A program made the position numbers and the translations under genes. Source: Adiantum capillus-veneris (taxonomy: Eukaryota > Streptophyta > Polypodiopsida > Polypodiales > Pteridaceae). Taken from it: a DNA stretch of 64,000 bases. The notes under the pieces are model-generated. The model searched no databases and had not been told where the DNA came from. It worked only from the letters and a program-made list of their open reading frames with translations. Below, in pieces: positions 30,752 to 40,903 of this stretch (its first letter is position 1; the number at the start of each line of letters is the position of its first letter). The stretch is taken from NCBI GenBank assembly GCA_014529385.2, contig CM043952.1, positions 54,454,119 to 54,518,118 of the forward strand. The letters run 5' to 3'.

Positions 30752-31732
30752 CTACTGGTAGCGAGCGTGTCCAGATTTTGCATCTTGATTCCAACAAGAC
30801 AGAGGATGACTTGAAAAATGCATTGTTGAGCAATGTCATGCCTCACGTGGTGGAGAAGTGTCTAATGCCATTGCGAGATGGGTCGACCGCTGATTTATCG
30901 ATGAACGCATCTATTTTTTTCTTGCCATCAAACACGCCTTTGTATGGGCTATTTGAAACAGAAGTCCGTGATTGGAACAAGATGGAAGCATGCCATTTTG
31001 AACAACTCGCATGACTTGCATTGGCAACAATTAATGACAAAGGTGTGTTCTTGGTTGTTTGTCCGTCAAATAATTATGGAATGGTGCATGATATGGCATC
31101 AGCTGTTGGTTGACGAGAAGACCACTTGAATGTGGTTGTGTGTAACACAACTGTGTGCAAGACAAAAAGTAGAAGTATGCGCACATTGTTGGTGTCAGCA
31201 ATGAGAAAAGAGTAGACTTGGACTTCATAGGCCATTGACATTCAATCAGACGATGCTTGGTACAGTTCGCTGCAAGAGGATGATTGGACATGAGAGGAAG
31301 ATGGGACACCAATGCGAGGTACAGTCCGTTACTCATTGGCTCTATGTATAGTTTTCATGTAGCCTATTACTAGATCCTTTGACAAATATTTGTTGTGTAG
31401 GGGGTATGGAACGTGGGCATTGGTTCCTTTGGCAGTTGCTTGAACAATACACCAATGGGAACGACGTTGTTGTTCAATATGGGGGTGACTGCGGTGCATT
31501 GGCCTTGCTTGGTAGCCAGATGGGTTGTATGATGACTGTGTTTGAGAGCAATGAGGATGTCTCCAGTAGACTAAACAATGTTTTGGAGATGCAAGCCCAT
31601 TGACTACAAGAGATTCAGGAGCGAGACAAGAGACTTGAAGATGAGGTAGAGCATTCCCTGAAGGCAACATCTCTTGTGGAGCCGCATCCAAACATTGTGG
31701 AATTGGATCCACCAGTCCATCCTATAGAGTAG
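30752..31732 (+). pseudogene. DNA amino-methyltransferase-like exons (beta-type motif order)
   Basis: Exon from acceptor TTTTGCAG (30750): IFFLPSNTPLYGLFETEVRD, where NTPLYG (30931-30948) sits at the place of the catalytic (D/N)PPY motif IV but is degraded; then WNKMEACHFEQLA, ATINDKGVFLVVC (motif V strand) and NYGMVHDMASAVG. Second exon from about 31401: GHWFLWQLLEQYTNGNDVVV, then YGGDCGALALLGSQMGCMMT and VFESNED, matching motif X followed by motif I and the acidic residue that binds S-adenosylmethionine. Motif order IV, then X and I, is that of beta-class N6-adenine/N4-cytosine enzymes. A coiled tail follows (EIQERDKRLEDEVEH). TGA codons at about 31012, 31111 and 31600. Confidence 0.65.
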
Positions 31733-31739
31733 ACTAACA

Positions 31740-33160
31740 GCAAGATACCTCACATTTTGTAGACAATGTTGTTTGTGGTCTACCATTGTATACGCATGCT
31801 TTGAACATTCTGTGAATAAATAAATGTGTACTTGTAAAGATGGCTTTTGCTTGTTGTTGTAAACCAGATCATGTACAGTGAAAGAGGATGTACAAACTTG
31901 TCTGTTTTTTGTTTCTTGGATACTACTTGTATTTTTGGCTATTCTGTAAGAACAGTTAATCACTATGGTTGTCCTAAGTAGGTGCTATGTAGAGCAGAGA
32001 AAGATCTTTTTGTCTTTATGATTTAATCGCCTAAAACGAGCATAGAGAAAGCTTTTTCAATAAAATAATCCTTTCCCCTAGTCCAAGTCGAGTGGCTCTT
32101 TCTCACACTCTATAGATCAACTTGCAACTAATCTTCATACATATGCTTAGTCAAGCAAGTTAAATACACAAGTCAAATCAGACGTACAAAATTGTCTCCA
32201 ATTAAGCTCTACAGGGAAAATTGCACTTTTCTCCAAAAGAGGTTGATGACCAACTTTTTGTAAAATCTGATTGTGGTTGTGCATTCACACACTCTAGTAC
32301 ATGCAATCCATGCCCTGAGTCACAAATTTGCAAAGATGCACTATTTTCTTTGGACTTTCACCAATTTGGAATCCAGACACAATAAAGGTCTTTTCAGTAT
32401 TATGCAGATCCAAAATGATGAGAGTACTTGTCAAAACCTATCTACTTACTCTATTCCTATGACAAAAGCAACCAACTTAAAAACAAGCTTAAAGTTCTCT
32501 AACAAACAACTCCCTACATGAGAGTGCATTCTTTTAAGGAGCTTTTATTTTCATGCTTTTTAAACATTGTGCAATTTTTTTGAGCTTTTTAGAGTCGTTT
32601 TCTAGAGCAAATATACATGTTCTAAACAATGTCCAAAACCACCTGGTAAGTTATACACAAAAAAACAAACGGATTATCAGCACAATAACGTCACAAACCA
32701 TAAATACATACATATACACATATATATAAATTGATGCATCATTAAACATAAAAAGCACTGCCAACATTGTGTGATCAAAAACTTGACAGCATACTAGTTC
32801 ACTAAATAGAGGGAGGGACAAAATGGGATTGCCTATTTTTAATGTAGAAAGTTCAGGGTTCATAGCACGGGGATTGCAATGCGGGGTTGACTAAGTATGA
32901 AGGCAACATGCATCGCGGTCATTGTAGGTTGATGTATTACCATGTGCTCCTTAGGTTGCAGGCCCAAGACATTCACATACACATAATACATGTTCTTACA
33001 AGCAATGAATGACTTTTGTTGTTTCACCCTTTTCTTGAAATCTAGACATGTACAACTTGGATCGCCTTTGATATGAACATCATAGCAGATTTTAGTGAGT
33101 ATACAAAACACAACATGTTTCTTTTGAATCATAGAGACTTACTCTAAGAAGGTTCCAACC
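31740..33160. other. Non-coding stretch
   Basis: Follows the methyltransferase-like pseudogene and ends in the minus-strand reading frame. No recognised gene. Minus-strand short frames at 32860-33132 (CFVYSL, ISRKG phrases) may be further exons of the unidentified gene at 33162-33731, but I cannot support this. Confidence 0.4.
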
Positions 33161-33161
33161 A

Positions 33162-33731
33162 TCATTGCAGCTGCCTCAATCCTTTTTTGTGCTTCTTTTG
33201 AAATACCATGCCTCCTCGTCGCCTACTACTTGAACCTCCTTCTCCACATAGCGAGGAAACCCTATTTTTCTTGCAGTTTGGTGTGCTAATACCAACCTCT
33301 TGAAAACTTGCCATTGTAAGACTAGCAAGCTCTTCTCTTGAGACTTTTGTCCCCCTTGCAATGGGCTAGATCATAGGGGCTATCAGTACCTCCTTCACCT
33401 ACTTTTTAACTGCCTTTGTGTGGTCCATATCATGATTGCACAACCATAGCTATTGCTCTATGGTTTTGCCTTTGTAGCATCTTTCGGACCAAAAGCATGG
33501 TACGACCAAACCTATACCATGACTATTAGGAGTGTTACCACAAATTTTCCTACCCACAACACCAAAACACTTCCTATTACAATGAATGGGCATTCTACGC
33601 AAGGCCCATTGTTCACGTGGAACATCAACTTCCTCTACATAGAATTATTGCTCTATGTTACATGTCAATTGTTCATTTTCGGGCATGTAGTCTTCTTCAA
33701 ACTCTTCTTCTTCACTATTTCTTGACTCCAT
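33162..33731 (-). pseudogene. Unidentified protein remnant
   Basis: A 190-codon minus-strand frame from Met 33731 to TGA 33162 with four internal stops. It reads MESRNSEEEEFEEDYMPENE, then EEVDVPREQWALRRMPIHCN, RKCFGVVGRKICGN, NSHGIGLVVPCFWSERCYKG and LWLCNHDMDHTKAV. After an acidic start it is Cys/His-rich, compatible with a metal-binding segment of a transposon protein, but no family is recognised. The second half reads better in another frame (KIGFPRYVEKEVQVVGDEEA), so a frameshift near 33360 is likely. Confidence 0.4.
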
Positions 33732-33769
33732 GGTTTCAAATTTGATATGTCGTGGACAACCACAAACTT

Positions 33770-35160
33770 TGTGTTGTTTTGACGATGAGAACTAATAGCT
33801 TTGCTTGTCTTTGTCTTCTTTCGTTGCATGGTTTCTTTGTCACCATGCAGTGTGGGCTCTTAATACATTGGGGTACCAGCAATGTGCCACGTGAGCAACA
33901 CAGAGCTTCGAGCACTCATGAGAGCTATGGAGCAACACAGAGCTATGGAGCCGTGGACAATATGGAGGTACAAAAAGAATGTGAAAGTTAGTTCACATAA
34001 TAAAATAAGTGGGAAGATCTCACATATTAAATGAGTGATTGTGTGAGAGGACTAAACGTAATGGGCATTAATTGTGTAGCGTCAACACATAGAGAATGAT
34101 TCACAAAATTTATTGCTCTTTTTTATTTGATAATTTCATGTGTCGTACACTTTTTATTAAAATATAGTTCTCTAAGAGCGCACACATGCACACACAATTA
34201 TATTAATGTATACCAAAAATAAATAACTCTCATAAATAAATAAATAAATATTTATTTATTTATTTAAATAAACATACACAAGTATATTTGAATTGAGTAT
34301 AGCTATATATTTATTTATTTTTTATTTTTTTAAAGCACAACTTTATTAGAGAATATACTCTCTCTATATATATGTATAGTTGTAAATGATAGATATTTAT
34401 CTTTTTATTTACTACTATATTAGTATTTAGATTTATGTAACAAAAAATTCTATACTAGGATCAGCTACAGTATTGTATTTAACTTTATTTGTAATGAATA
34501 TGTATAGTGTTTTCTTTTTTAATATACTTTAGTTCAAAAAGAAAAACCGACTTTATGATTTTTAATCGACTTTAAACCTTTAAGTTTTTCTTAATGTTCT
34601 TTACCTTTAAATTTTCACTAAAACTTGGGATTTTTCTGATGCTCTTAGATTCGGTGAACAAAATTTTGGGATTAGATTTTAGGGAAAATTACCAAAATAC
34701 CTCTCAAATTTCCAAAATTTCCAAAATGGCCCTAATATTTTGTAATAATTTCCCAATATGCCTTCAAATATTTTAAAATTCCCAAAATATCTCCAAAGAT
34801 TAACAAAATTATAGCTTCTAGTAAGAAGACTGATTGTTTATCAATACAAGATGCTAGAACTAGAATTTAAGATGGTTATGTTGACCTTGGAAATGAATTG
34901 TTTAATTATTTTTAGACAATTGCCTTTTTTGGGACGTGGTTTGTGACAAATTACATGCTAAGCAATACAACATAAATCTCACTTGTCAAAAAGACAACAA
35001 GTGTAGAAAATCTTGAATAATCCAACCAAAAAAGATACAAGGGTATTTTGTATAAGGGTATTTTGGGAATTTTTGAAACAAATTAGATTAGAGGGGTATT
35101 TTGGTGAACTTCTTTGTCTGTCGCATGGCCATGGTTTTCAACATTGGTCTCATTGCCCTC
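33770..35160. other. AT-rich non-coding stretch
   Basis: No gene recognised. It is strongly AT-rich from 34080 to 34900, with an (AAAT)n palindrome (34231-34275) and several AAAATTTCC(A/C)AAA phrases near 34690-34800. Confidence 0.6.
34231..34275. repeat. (AAAT)n/(ATTT)n palindrome
   Basis: Four to five AAAT units followed directly by their inverse, centred near 34250, giving about 36 bases of perfect self-complementarity. Could extrude as a cruciform. Confidence 0.85.
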
Positions 35161-35164
35161 CCTG

Positions 35165-35290
35165 CCTCCTCCCACGGATGAGCCACAGCTCGTCCGCGCG
35201 CGCGGACGAGTTGCGAGCTCATCCGTGGGAGGAGGAGGGCGCACGGACGAGCTGCGAGCTCATCCGTGGGAGAGGAGGAGGGAGGGAATG
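35165..35290. repeat. GC-rich foldback with a third half-arm
   Basis: CTCCTCCCACGGATGAGC ... CTCGTCCGCG faces its inverse CGCGGACGAG ... GCTCATCCGTGGGAGGAG. A further copy of the right arm (CGGACGAGCTGCGAGCTCATCCGTGGGAG) follows. It is an abrupt GC island in AT-rich DNA. Overlapping open frames (35013-35477) are Arg/Ser-rich and only reflect the repeat. Confidence 0.85.
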
Positions 35291-36146
35291 TTCATTCAAC
35301 GCTACGTTCAAAACTCTGATTACAGCTGTGATTTGCATCTTTCTGCAGCTTGCCTTCAATGTTCATTTCAATTCTTGTTGTCTTCAATGTTCACTTCGCC
35401 ATCAAGGTAAAATTCCCCTTCAATGCTCTAAATGTACATTATCTGTCTCTGCTACGTTTTTCTGCAATGAAATGTGATGCCTTGTTTTTAAGTGGATGAA
35501 TTCAAACTCATATTCAAGAATAGATGGAATTTAAGTTCATGCAAATTTTACTTTTATTGAAATCATTTGATTTGAAGTTCTTTGCCTTGCTCAACTCCAA
35601 AACTACATGCCAAACTTGACCTTCATTTTTTACCTGCAGCAGCAAATGAGGGCCCATCACCAATCATTTGATGCCACTTTCACATGAAAAATTTCCTCAT
35701 AGCTCTCCAATCTGGCAGGAAAGAAAAATGCTCCTATACAGCATAAGCCTCAATGTGTCTGCCTTGTTTTCTTGATCTAATGTGGATGGTTTGCATATGG
35801 TTTTATGTAGCAGACAATGTCCCCACTCAAACAGCCAGTCAAGGTTTGAAGTATTCCGAGCCAGTAGATTTCCATACTTTGAGAGTTCCTGCACTATTTT
35901 ATCAGGATCATCTCCTTGTCCCATCCTCTAGACCTATCATGATGCAATGAAATGTGATGCATGGCTCTGCAAAATTGTCTGATTCAATGATCTGCTCATG
36001 TGGAGATGCTGCTGCAAGGCTCCATGTTTTTGGTTTTTTATCCTCAAAATATTTTTTTGCTTTCAATAAATCTTTAAGTTTTGAATATTTTCATTGCTTT
36101 TATTTTAGTTATTGTATCACAATTATATAAAACATTGGACTTGTTA

Positions 36147-36188
36147 AGCTCTCCAATCATCCGCTTGCAAGCGGATGATTAGAGAGCT
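36147..36188. other. Hairpin, copy 1 of a twin
   Basis: AGCTCTCCAATCATCCGC / TTGCAA / GCGGATGATTAGAGAGCT: near-perfect palindrome centred on TTGCAA. The following AAACAT.TACTA..CTAAGTACTTAT is shared with copy 2, 188 bases downstream. Confidence 0.85.
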
Positions 36189-36333
36189 CAAACATGTACT
36201 ACAATTTAAGTACTTATAGGAAATTGTGCCTTGAAATTGTGATTTGAAGTAAACTATTATCTTGAGAAAGAGGTTAGTTTTGGTGGTTATTTTAAACTAT
36301 TTTATTAAAATAACACAAAGCATAGGAGTTGTT

Positions 36334-36377
36334 GAGCTCTCTGATCATTCGCTTGCAAGCGGATCATTAGAGAGCTC
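36334..36377. other. Hairpin, copy 2 of a twin
   Basis: GAGCTCTCTGATCATTCGC / TTGCAA / GCGGATCATTAGAGAGCTC. Relative to copy 1 it has changes on both arms, with pairing mostly kept. Both copies are embedded in a longer direct repeat of about 188 bases. Confidence 0.85.
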
Positions 36378-36720
36378 AAACATCTACTATACACTAAGTA
36401 CTTATGAAAAATGTTGGCTTGAAGTAGTGATTTCAAAAATAGAAATGTTTTGTGAAGGTCTTCATAATGAAGATGGATAGGATTTTTTTAAATTTTGTGC
36501 AAAAAATTAGACTCTTTCCATTTTTTTGATTTTTAATACTTTGGAAAGAATACAAAAAGAAAGATCCATGTCTCCCAACATAATAGCCATCAAGTGAACA
36601 TGAAGTTGCGGTCATGATGTATTTCTTAAAGGATGATAAAACAAGAAGCATCATCATGATCATGTGTGTGTCCTTTAGACACTACCCCCAAAAAGAAAAA
36701 ACCCATATATTACAAAAAAT

Positions 36721-38870
36721 GAGTTTTCATTGATAATGAAGCTGAAGTGGATGAAGATTCTAATCATATAGAAGATGAAGGTATCTATAACCCATTGCCA
36801 TGGTTTACAACATTTACTACTCTTACTTTCATTCATTTTACGACTTTGGTTTTTGTGGTTTGTTTTTGTAGAGGCTAATTTGGATTAAAAAGGTCTTGAT
36901 GAAAATGAAGAGGTTAGTAATGACAGTGATCAGGGGAAAGAGGATGATCATTAGGAAAAGAAACATTCAAGATAATTGGGCAAGCAAGTTTCTCTTATCT
37001 TGATGAATGATGCGTTGAGCCAGTTTTATGGTAAGAAAAGGACTACGTCTCCTCCTATTCCTCTATGTAGATTGGTGGCTCATAAAGCGGTTAGATTTAC
37101 CACCGATGATGCACAATGGCTGATACCTTTTTTTGACTCATGTGCTTATCTTGAAACAATGGATCATTTTCTTGTTTCCAGGGAGAGTGCTAGAGGAGAG
37201 ATAATGTCAGTGACAACTGGCAACCTTGATGAGTGAGGACCTGTATGATGTCAAAAGAATGATGAGTTTGAGAGAGCTTTGGGAAAAGAGTGGCATGACC
37301 TAAGGGAGCATGACTACACCCTCTTCTATGGAGCATCAAGAAAGCGAAGGAAGTGCACACATTGAAGCTAGTAAGGATGCCACAAAAGCTGCCCAAGGTA
37401 CACAGTCCAATGTGGGGACTACTCAAACAACCACTGAAGCTACTTCATCCCCTTTTGTTGGCATTCAGGACAAGAAAGGTAAAGGGATTATGGAACCTCC
37501 TAGCACCTCTCAAGTGATCCAAAGTGGATGAATGCAATTGAGATCTCTTTAGCGCCTACTACCTCCTTCGTTGCAGAGTCCTCTCTAAGTCAAGAGAGTT
37601 GGGAGAGAGGACCTATGACTCGTTCTATTGGTTAGTTGTCTCAAATGAATTTGAATTTGAAGTTTCTTGCATGTAAAGATTATTAGAAAGTTGCCCCTGT
37701 AAACAATGGTTGCAGATTCCAATAATTAGGTAAATGCAATGTCCATGAAATATTAAATTTAGTATGTTTTTTGATATATGATTATGATTTTTTTTTAAAA
37801 TAGCATCAACAAGTTTTTTTCCACTCAAAAGATGCATCTTATAGCAAAGATGGAGTGCCATGCCTAGAGGTAGCTTGATTGATATATGCAAATTTTCCTA
37901 CGGATTTATTGGTGGACGCCCTTGGTCCTATCCCTTGCTGTAAGTAAAATTTTGTTATATTAAAGGATAAAAAGAAAGTAACTTGTCCTATTGACATTTT
38001 AATTTTTTAGAGTGCATGACTATTCACAAGTGGAATATATTCTCATCGTGTTTGATAAAGGGTTGCATGGATATTATTTGCAAGTATTTGGCCTCACCAT
38101 GTGCTTAGCTAAGCACATAGGAGAGTTCCTTGTAGATGCATCAAAAGTGGGGCTTGTGCTTCATTGTACTTGGACGCTTATGTGTGACCCCAAGGCATAT
38201 CATTATCCCATCACTGATGTTTTAGAGAATCTTGTTTTCATTTATTCTATGGAAAGCTTCTTAATTTGGTAATATTATATTTACAATTTGTGTATTCAAA
38301 TAGGTGCTTGATCTTACAATGTGTCTTTGGTATTGTGTCAATCAAGCTATACCGAGCTACGACAGAGAGAGTGGGGAGAAGATTTTGGAGAGGTTGTTTC
38401 TAGCATACCGTAGCTATGTATTAGATGATTGTGTTTTCTCCACATAAGTTGATGGTGAAATTGTTAGAGGTGGTGCAAAGAGAAGTAGTGTATTTTTCGG
38501 TAAATCACTTATCTTGTATGATGTTGATTTGAATGGTCCTTGTACTATTTAAGTTTGACACATTGTTTTCATTACTTGCAAGAGCAATGGTGTTTATTTC
38601 TACGTTGGTGACATGGTCAGGTGGTTGCTTGCAACATTCACATAGCATTGCAGCTATGTCTTGGATGTGTTTTCAAGGTGTGGTGGTTTGGGGAAGGTGA
38701 GTACAAAATACCTAAGACATTGCATGTGTTTAGAGCTACATGATGTACTCTATAAGCAGTGTCTTTCTCCCATAGTGTGTGGACCTGTGCCGAGCTAAGA
38801 GGGAAGAGATTGTTGTGAGAAGATCCATACATTATATTTTGTTACTACTATGATCTAGAGATTATGTACT
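36721..38870 (+). pseudogene. Second, divergent methyltransferase-like spliced pseudogene
   Basis: Upstream exons are acidic (AEVDEDSNHIEDEG, ENEEVSNDSDQGKEDDH), then KRTTSPPIPLCRLVAHKAVR, DAQWLIPFFDSCAYLETMDH and ERALGKEWHDLREHDYTLFY, unidentified. Later exons (37805-37940, 38011-38268, 38304-38500, 38584-38870) are bounded by AG/GT signals and end in methyltransferase-like motifs (see next entry). Frameshifts occur near 37240 and 37360. Same strand and similar organisation as the gene at 25.7-31.7 kb, but the sequences are not close copies. Confidence 0.5.
38011..38870 (+). pseudogene. Methyltransferase-like exons of the second gene
   Basis: After acceptor TTTTTTAG (38010): VEYILIVFDKGLHGYYLQVF, where GLHGY follows the expected place of motif IV although the PPY is lost; then AKHIGEFLVDASK and GLVLHCTWTLMCD (motif V-like strand and helix). 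The last exon (from 38584) has VYFYVGDMVRWLLATFT (motif X-like helix, 38610-38642), then a TAG, then YVLDVFSRCGGLGK (38655-38696, motif I with the D-x-F/P-x-G-x-G pattern) and HCMCLELHDVLY (acidic residue after strand 2). The motif order is again X then I at the C-terminus, as in beta-class enzymes. A second TAA lies near 38797. Confidence 0.5.
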
Positions 38871-39043
38871 TTGTTACATTTTTGGGTGGTAACAATGAGT
38901 GACTACGTGATTGATGTCACTATGTTTCATGCCTCTATGTTGATTTGAGAAAGATTTAAGACCACCTTGTGAGACTATCTGTCATACTTTCAATTCCTTT
39001 TGAAAGAGCATACTTTGTCTCTAGGTGGTAGCTAACAAAGGTT

Positions 39044-39640
39044 TTATTTGAAGGGTTTTTTGTTAGTATTTTCATTATTTTAAACATCCTTAATCTCTTG
39101 CAGAGGCCTTTGTGATAAAGGTAGAGAGGTACTTTTTATTTTTTTAAAGCTAAAATGAAGGAAACTCTTGTAATTTTTTTGTTTATTTGTACTTGGAATT
39201 TAGTTTTGGATTCATATTGTATTGTGTGGTCGTGCATGCCCAGGTGTGACGGGTGTGCCAAGATGATGGCAGTTTGTTGTTCACTTCTGGCCTATAGGTT
39301 GTGTGCAAGTTTTGTCTTTGACAAACTCATTGAGGACATGTTTCATTGCAAAGGAACGGAAAAATAGTACAAACTTATTTGAAGGGTTTTTTGTTAGTCT
39401 TTTCATTTTTTGAACGTCCTTAATCTTTTGCAAAGTCCTGGTGGAGAGGTACTTTTTGAAATTTTAAAGCTAAAATGAAGGAAACTCTATCAAACTTTTT
39501 TGGTTATTTGTACTCAAAATTTTATTTTTAAATTCATATTTTTTTACTTTTAGCCTATAGCTATGTGTAAATTTTGTCTTGGACAAGCTCATTTAGGCCA
39601 TGTTGCATTGCAAAAAAACGAAAAAAAGTACGAATTGCAA
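39044..39640 (+). repeat. About 330-bp imperfect tandem duplication
   Basis: TTATTTGAAGGGTTTTTTGTTAG begins at 39044 and 39374; both units continue with AGAGGTACTTTTT, AAAGCTAAAATGAAGGAAACTC and end near CATTGCAAA(G/A)(G/A)AACG. The second unit lacks an internal piece of about 75 bases. No coding content recognised. Confidence 0.8.
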
Positions 39641-40900
39641 AAGCACGAAACACGAAGCTCGCAAAAAATAAATCCCTCCTACATGAACTCTGATTTTTTT
39701 TTTTCGCTTTCTTGCATTTCTTGGCTTAGTGCAAATTTAGTGGTTCTACAACCAACAAAACTTTTCACCAAGCTTTCCTACCTACTCACAATATTCTACT
39801 CTATCTCCTTATCACTTTTGCGACGAGAATCTACGTCATGAATACAACAAGATTAAGGATACCTTGATCTCTGCTCCTATTCTATCTTATCCCACTAATT
39901 ACTCTATCATAGGCAGCTATGTTGGGTTTGTATGTGTTCACACTAATTTAGGTACTTGCTCCCCAGCAACAGTGCCAATGTGTGAGGACCAACCAATCAA
40001 CACCTATCACATCTCAAAAAGAGACAAAACCAAGACTAAAATTTCAATCCTGAGAAGTAAGTGACTCGACTAGGGCATGGAGGCACACTAAGAGTTTGTC
40101 AATCTCTTGTCTAAACACAATACATTCCACTTTGATGTTCAATGAGAGTTCTATCTATGGAAAACCTGGATTCTTTTCTCTAATCCCTTCATATATTCAC
40201 ATGAAAATCCACTAGCATATCAACTCCAAACTAAATAGGCAACATCCTTACAATATATGGAACATGTCTAGGTCATTAGACTTACAATTTGAGCATGGGA
40301 AAAAAATGTGATTTTCTCCAGTAGTCTAGTTGCAAGTCATCAAATCAAGCATTCAGCATGCCTAATAGATTCTCCTAAGTGTTGGCAACCTCATATAATC
40401 AATAGAATCTCAATACAACACTCAGGTGGTGAGATAAGTTACCTAGGAAGTTGAGAAAGTCAATGCTCAAATCTCACAAACTGCTTGCACGCGTAGAGCT
40501 CGATGAGACTAACACAGTGATGCCCTCAAAGTTCCCATATGACAATCATGTCGCGTAGTACAAAGAGATAAGCTCACATTAGAAGATATAAGCACACAAC
40601 ATACATAAGAAACCCTTATCTACCTATTTTATTCAAAATGATGATCCCCTTCAAAACTTTACAAAGTTGCCTTTTATACCCTAACTCCGGGTTTTATGTA
40701 CAAAGGCTGAATTTGTCGTGATATTAGCAGAATTACAACTCGGCCTTATAACCTTGACTCTTCAAAATTATAAGATGATCATGAGGTAAGGGTTTTGGGA
40801 AAAAATATTTCAAGCAATTTCCATTACAAAGATGAAAATTCTCCTTGGCACCTTCCTTACATAGTTGGTCTTCAAAGTTGTTGGAATATTCCAACACCAA
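39641..40900. other. Non-coding stretch
   Basis: No gene recognised. 39830-40060 has scattered open codons (ISAPILSYPTNYSIIGSYVG) that may be part of a decayed retroelement RNase H, but too little to call. Confidence 0.4.
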
Positions 40901-40903
40901 CCT

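Larger units (their letters stand above)
25737..31732 (+). pseudogene. Decayed spliced gene: DUF8039-like, ParB-like and DNA amino-methyltransferase-like
   Basis: Exons on one strand over 6 kb, separated by short GT..AG introns whose phases match where I could test them. Order: DUF8039-like exon (25737-25997), Ser/Lys/Glu-rich exon (26120-26455), ParB-like exons (26529-27373), unidentified exons (29083-30200), methyltransferase exons (30752-31732). Each part has a few stops or one-base slips, so the gene is dead. A non-coding block with a minisatellite (27400-29050) interrupts it. ParB-like plus amino-MTase fusions are common in bacteria and phages; here they sit behind a plant transposon-associated domain. 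The whole is an inference from separate exon calls. Confidence 0.6.

Noticed and set aside
37625-37891. 88-codon minus-strand frame
   Set aside because: Overlaps the exon 37805-37940 of the plus-strand methyltransferase-like gene and has no features of its own.
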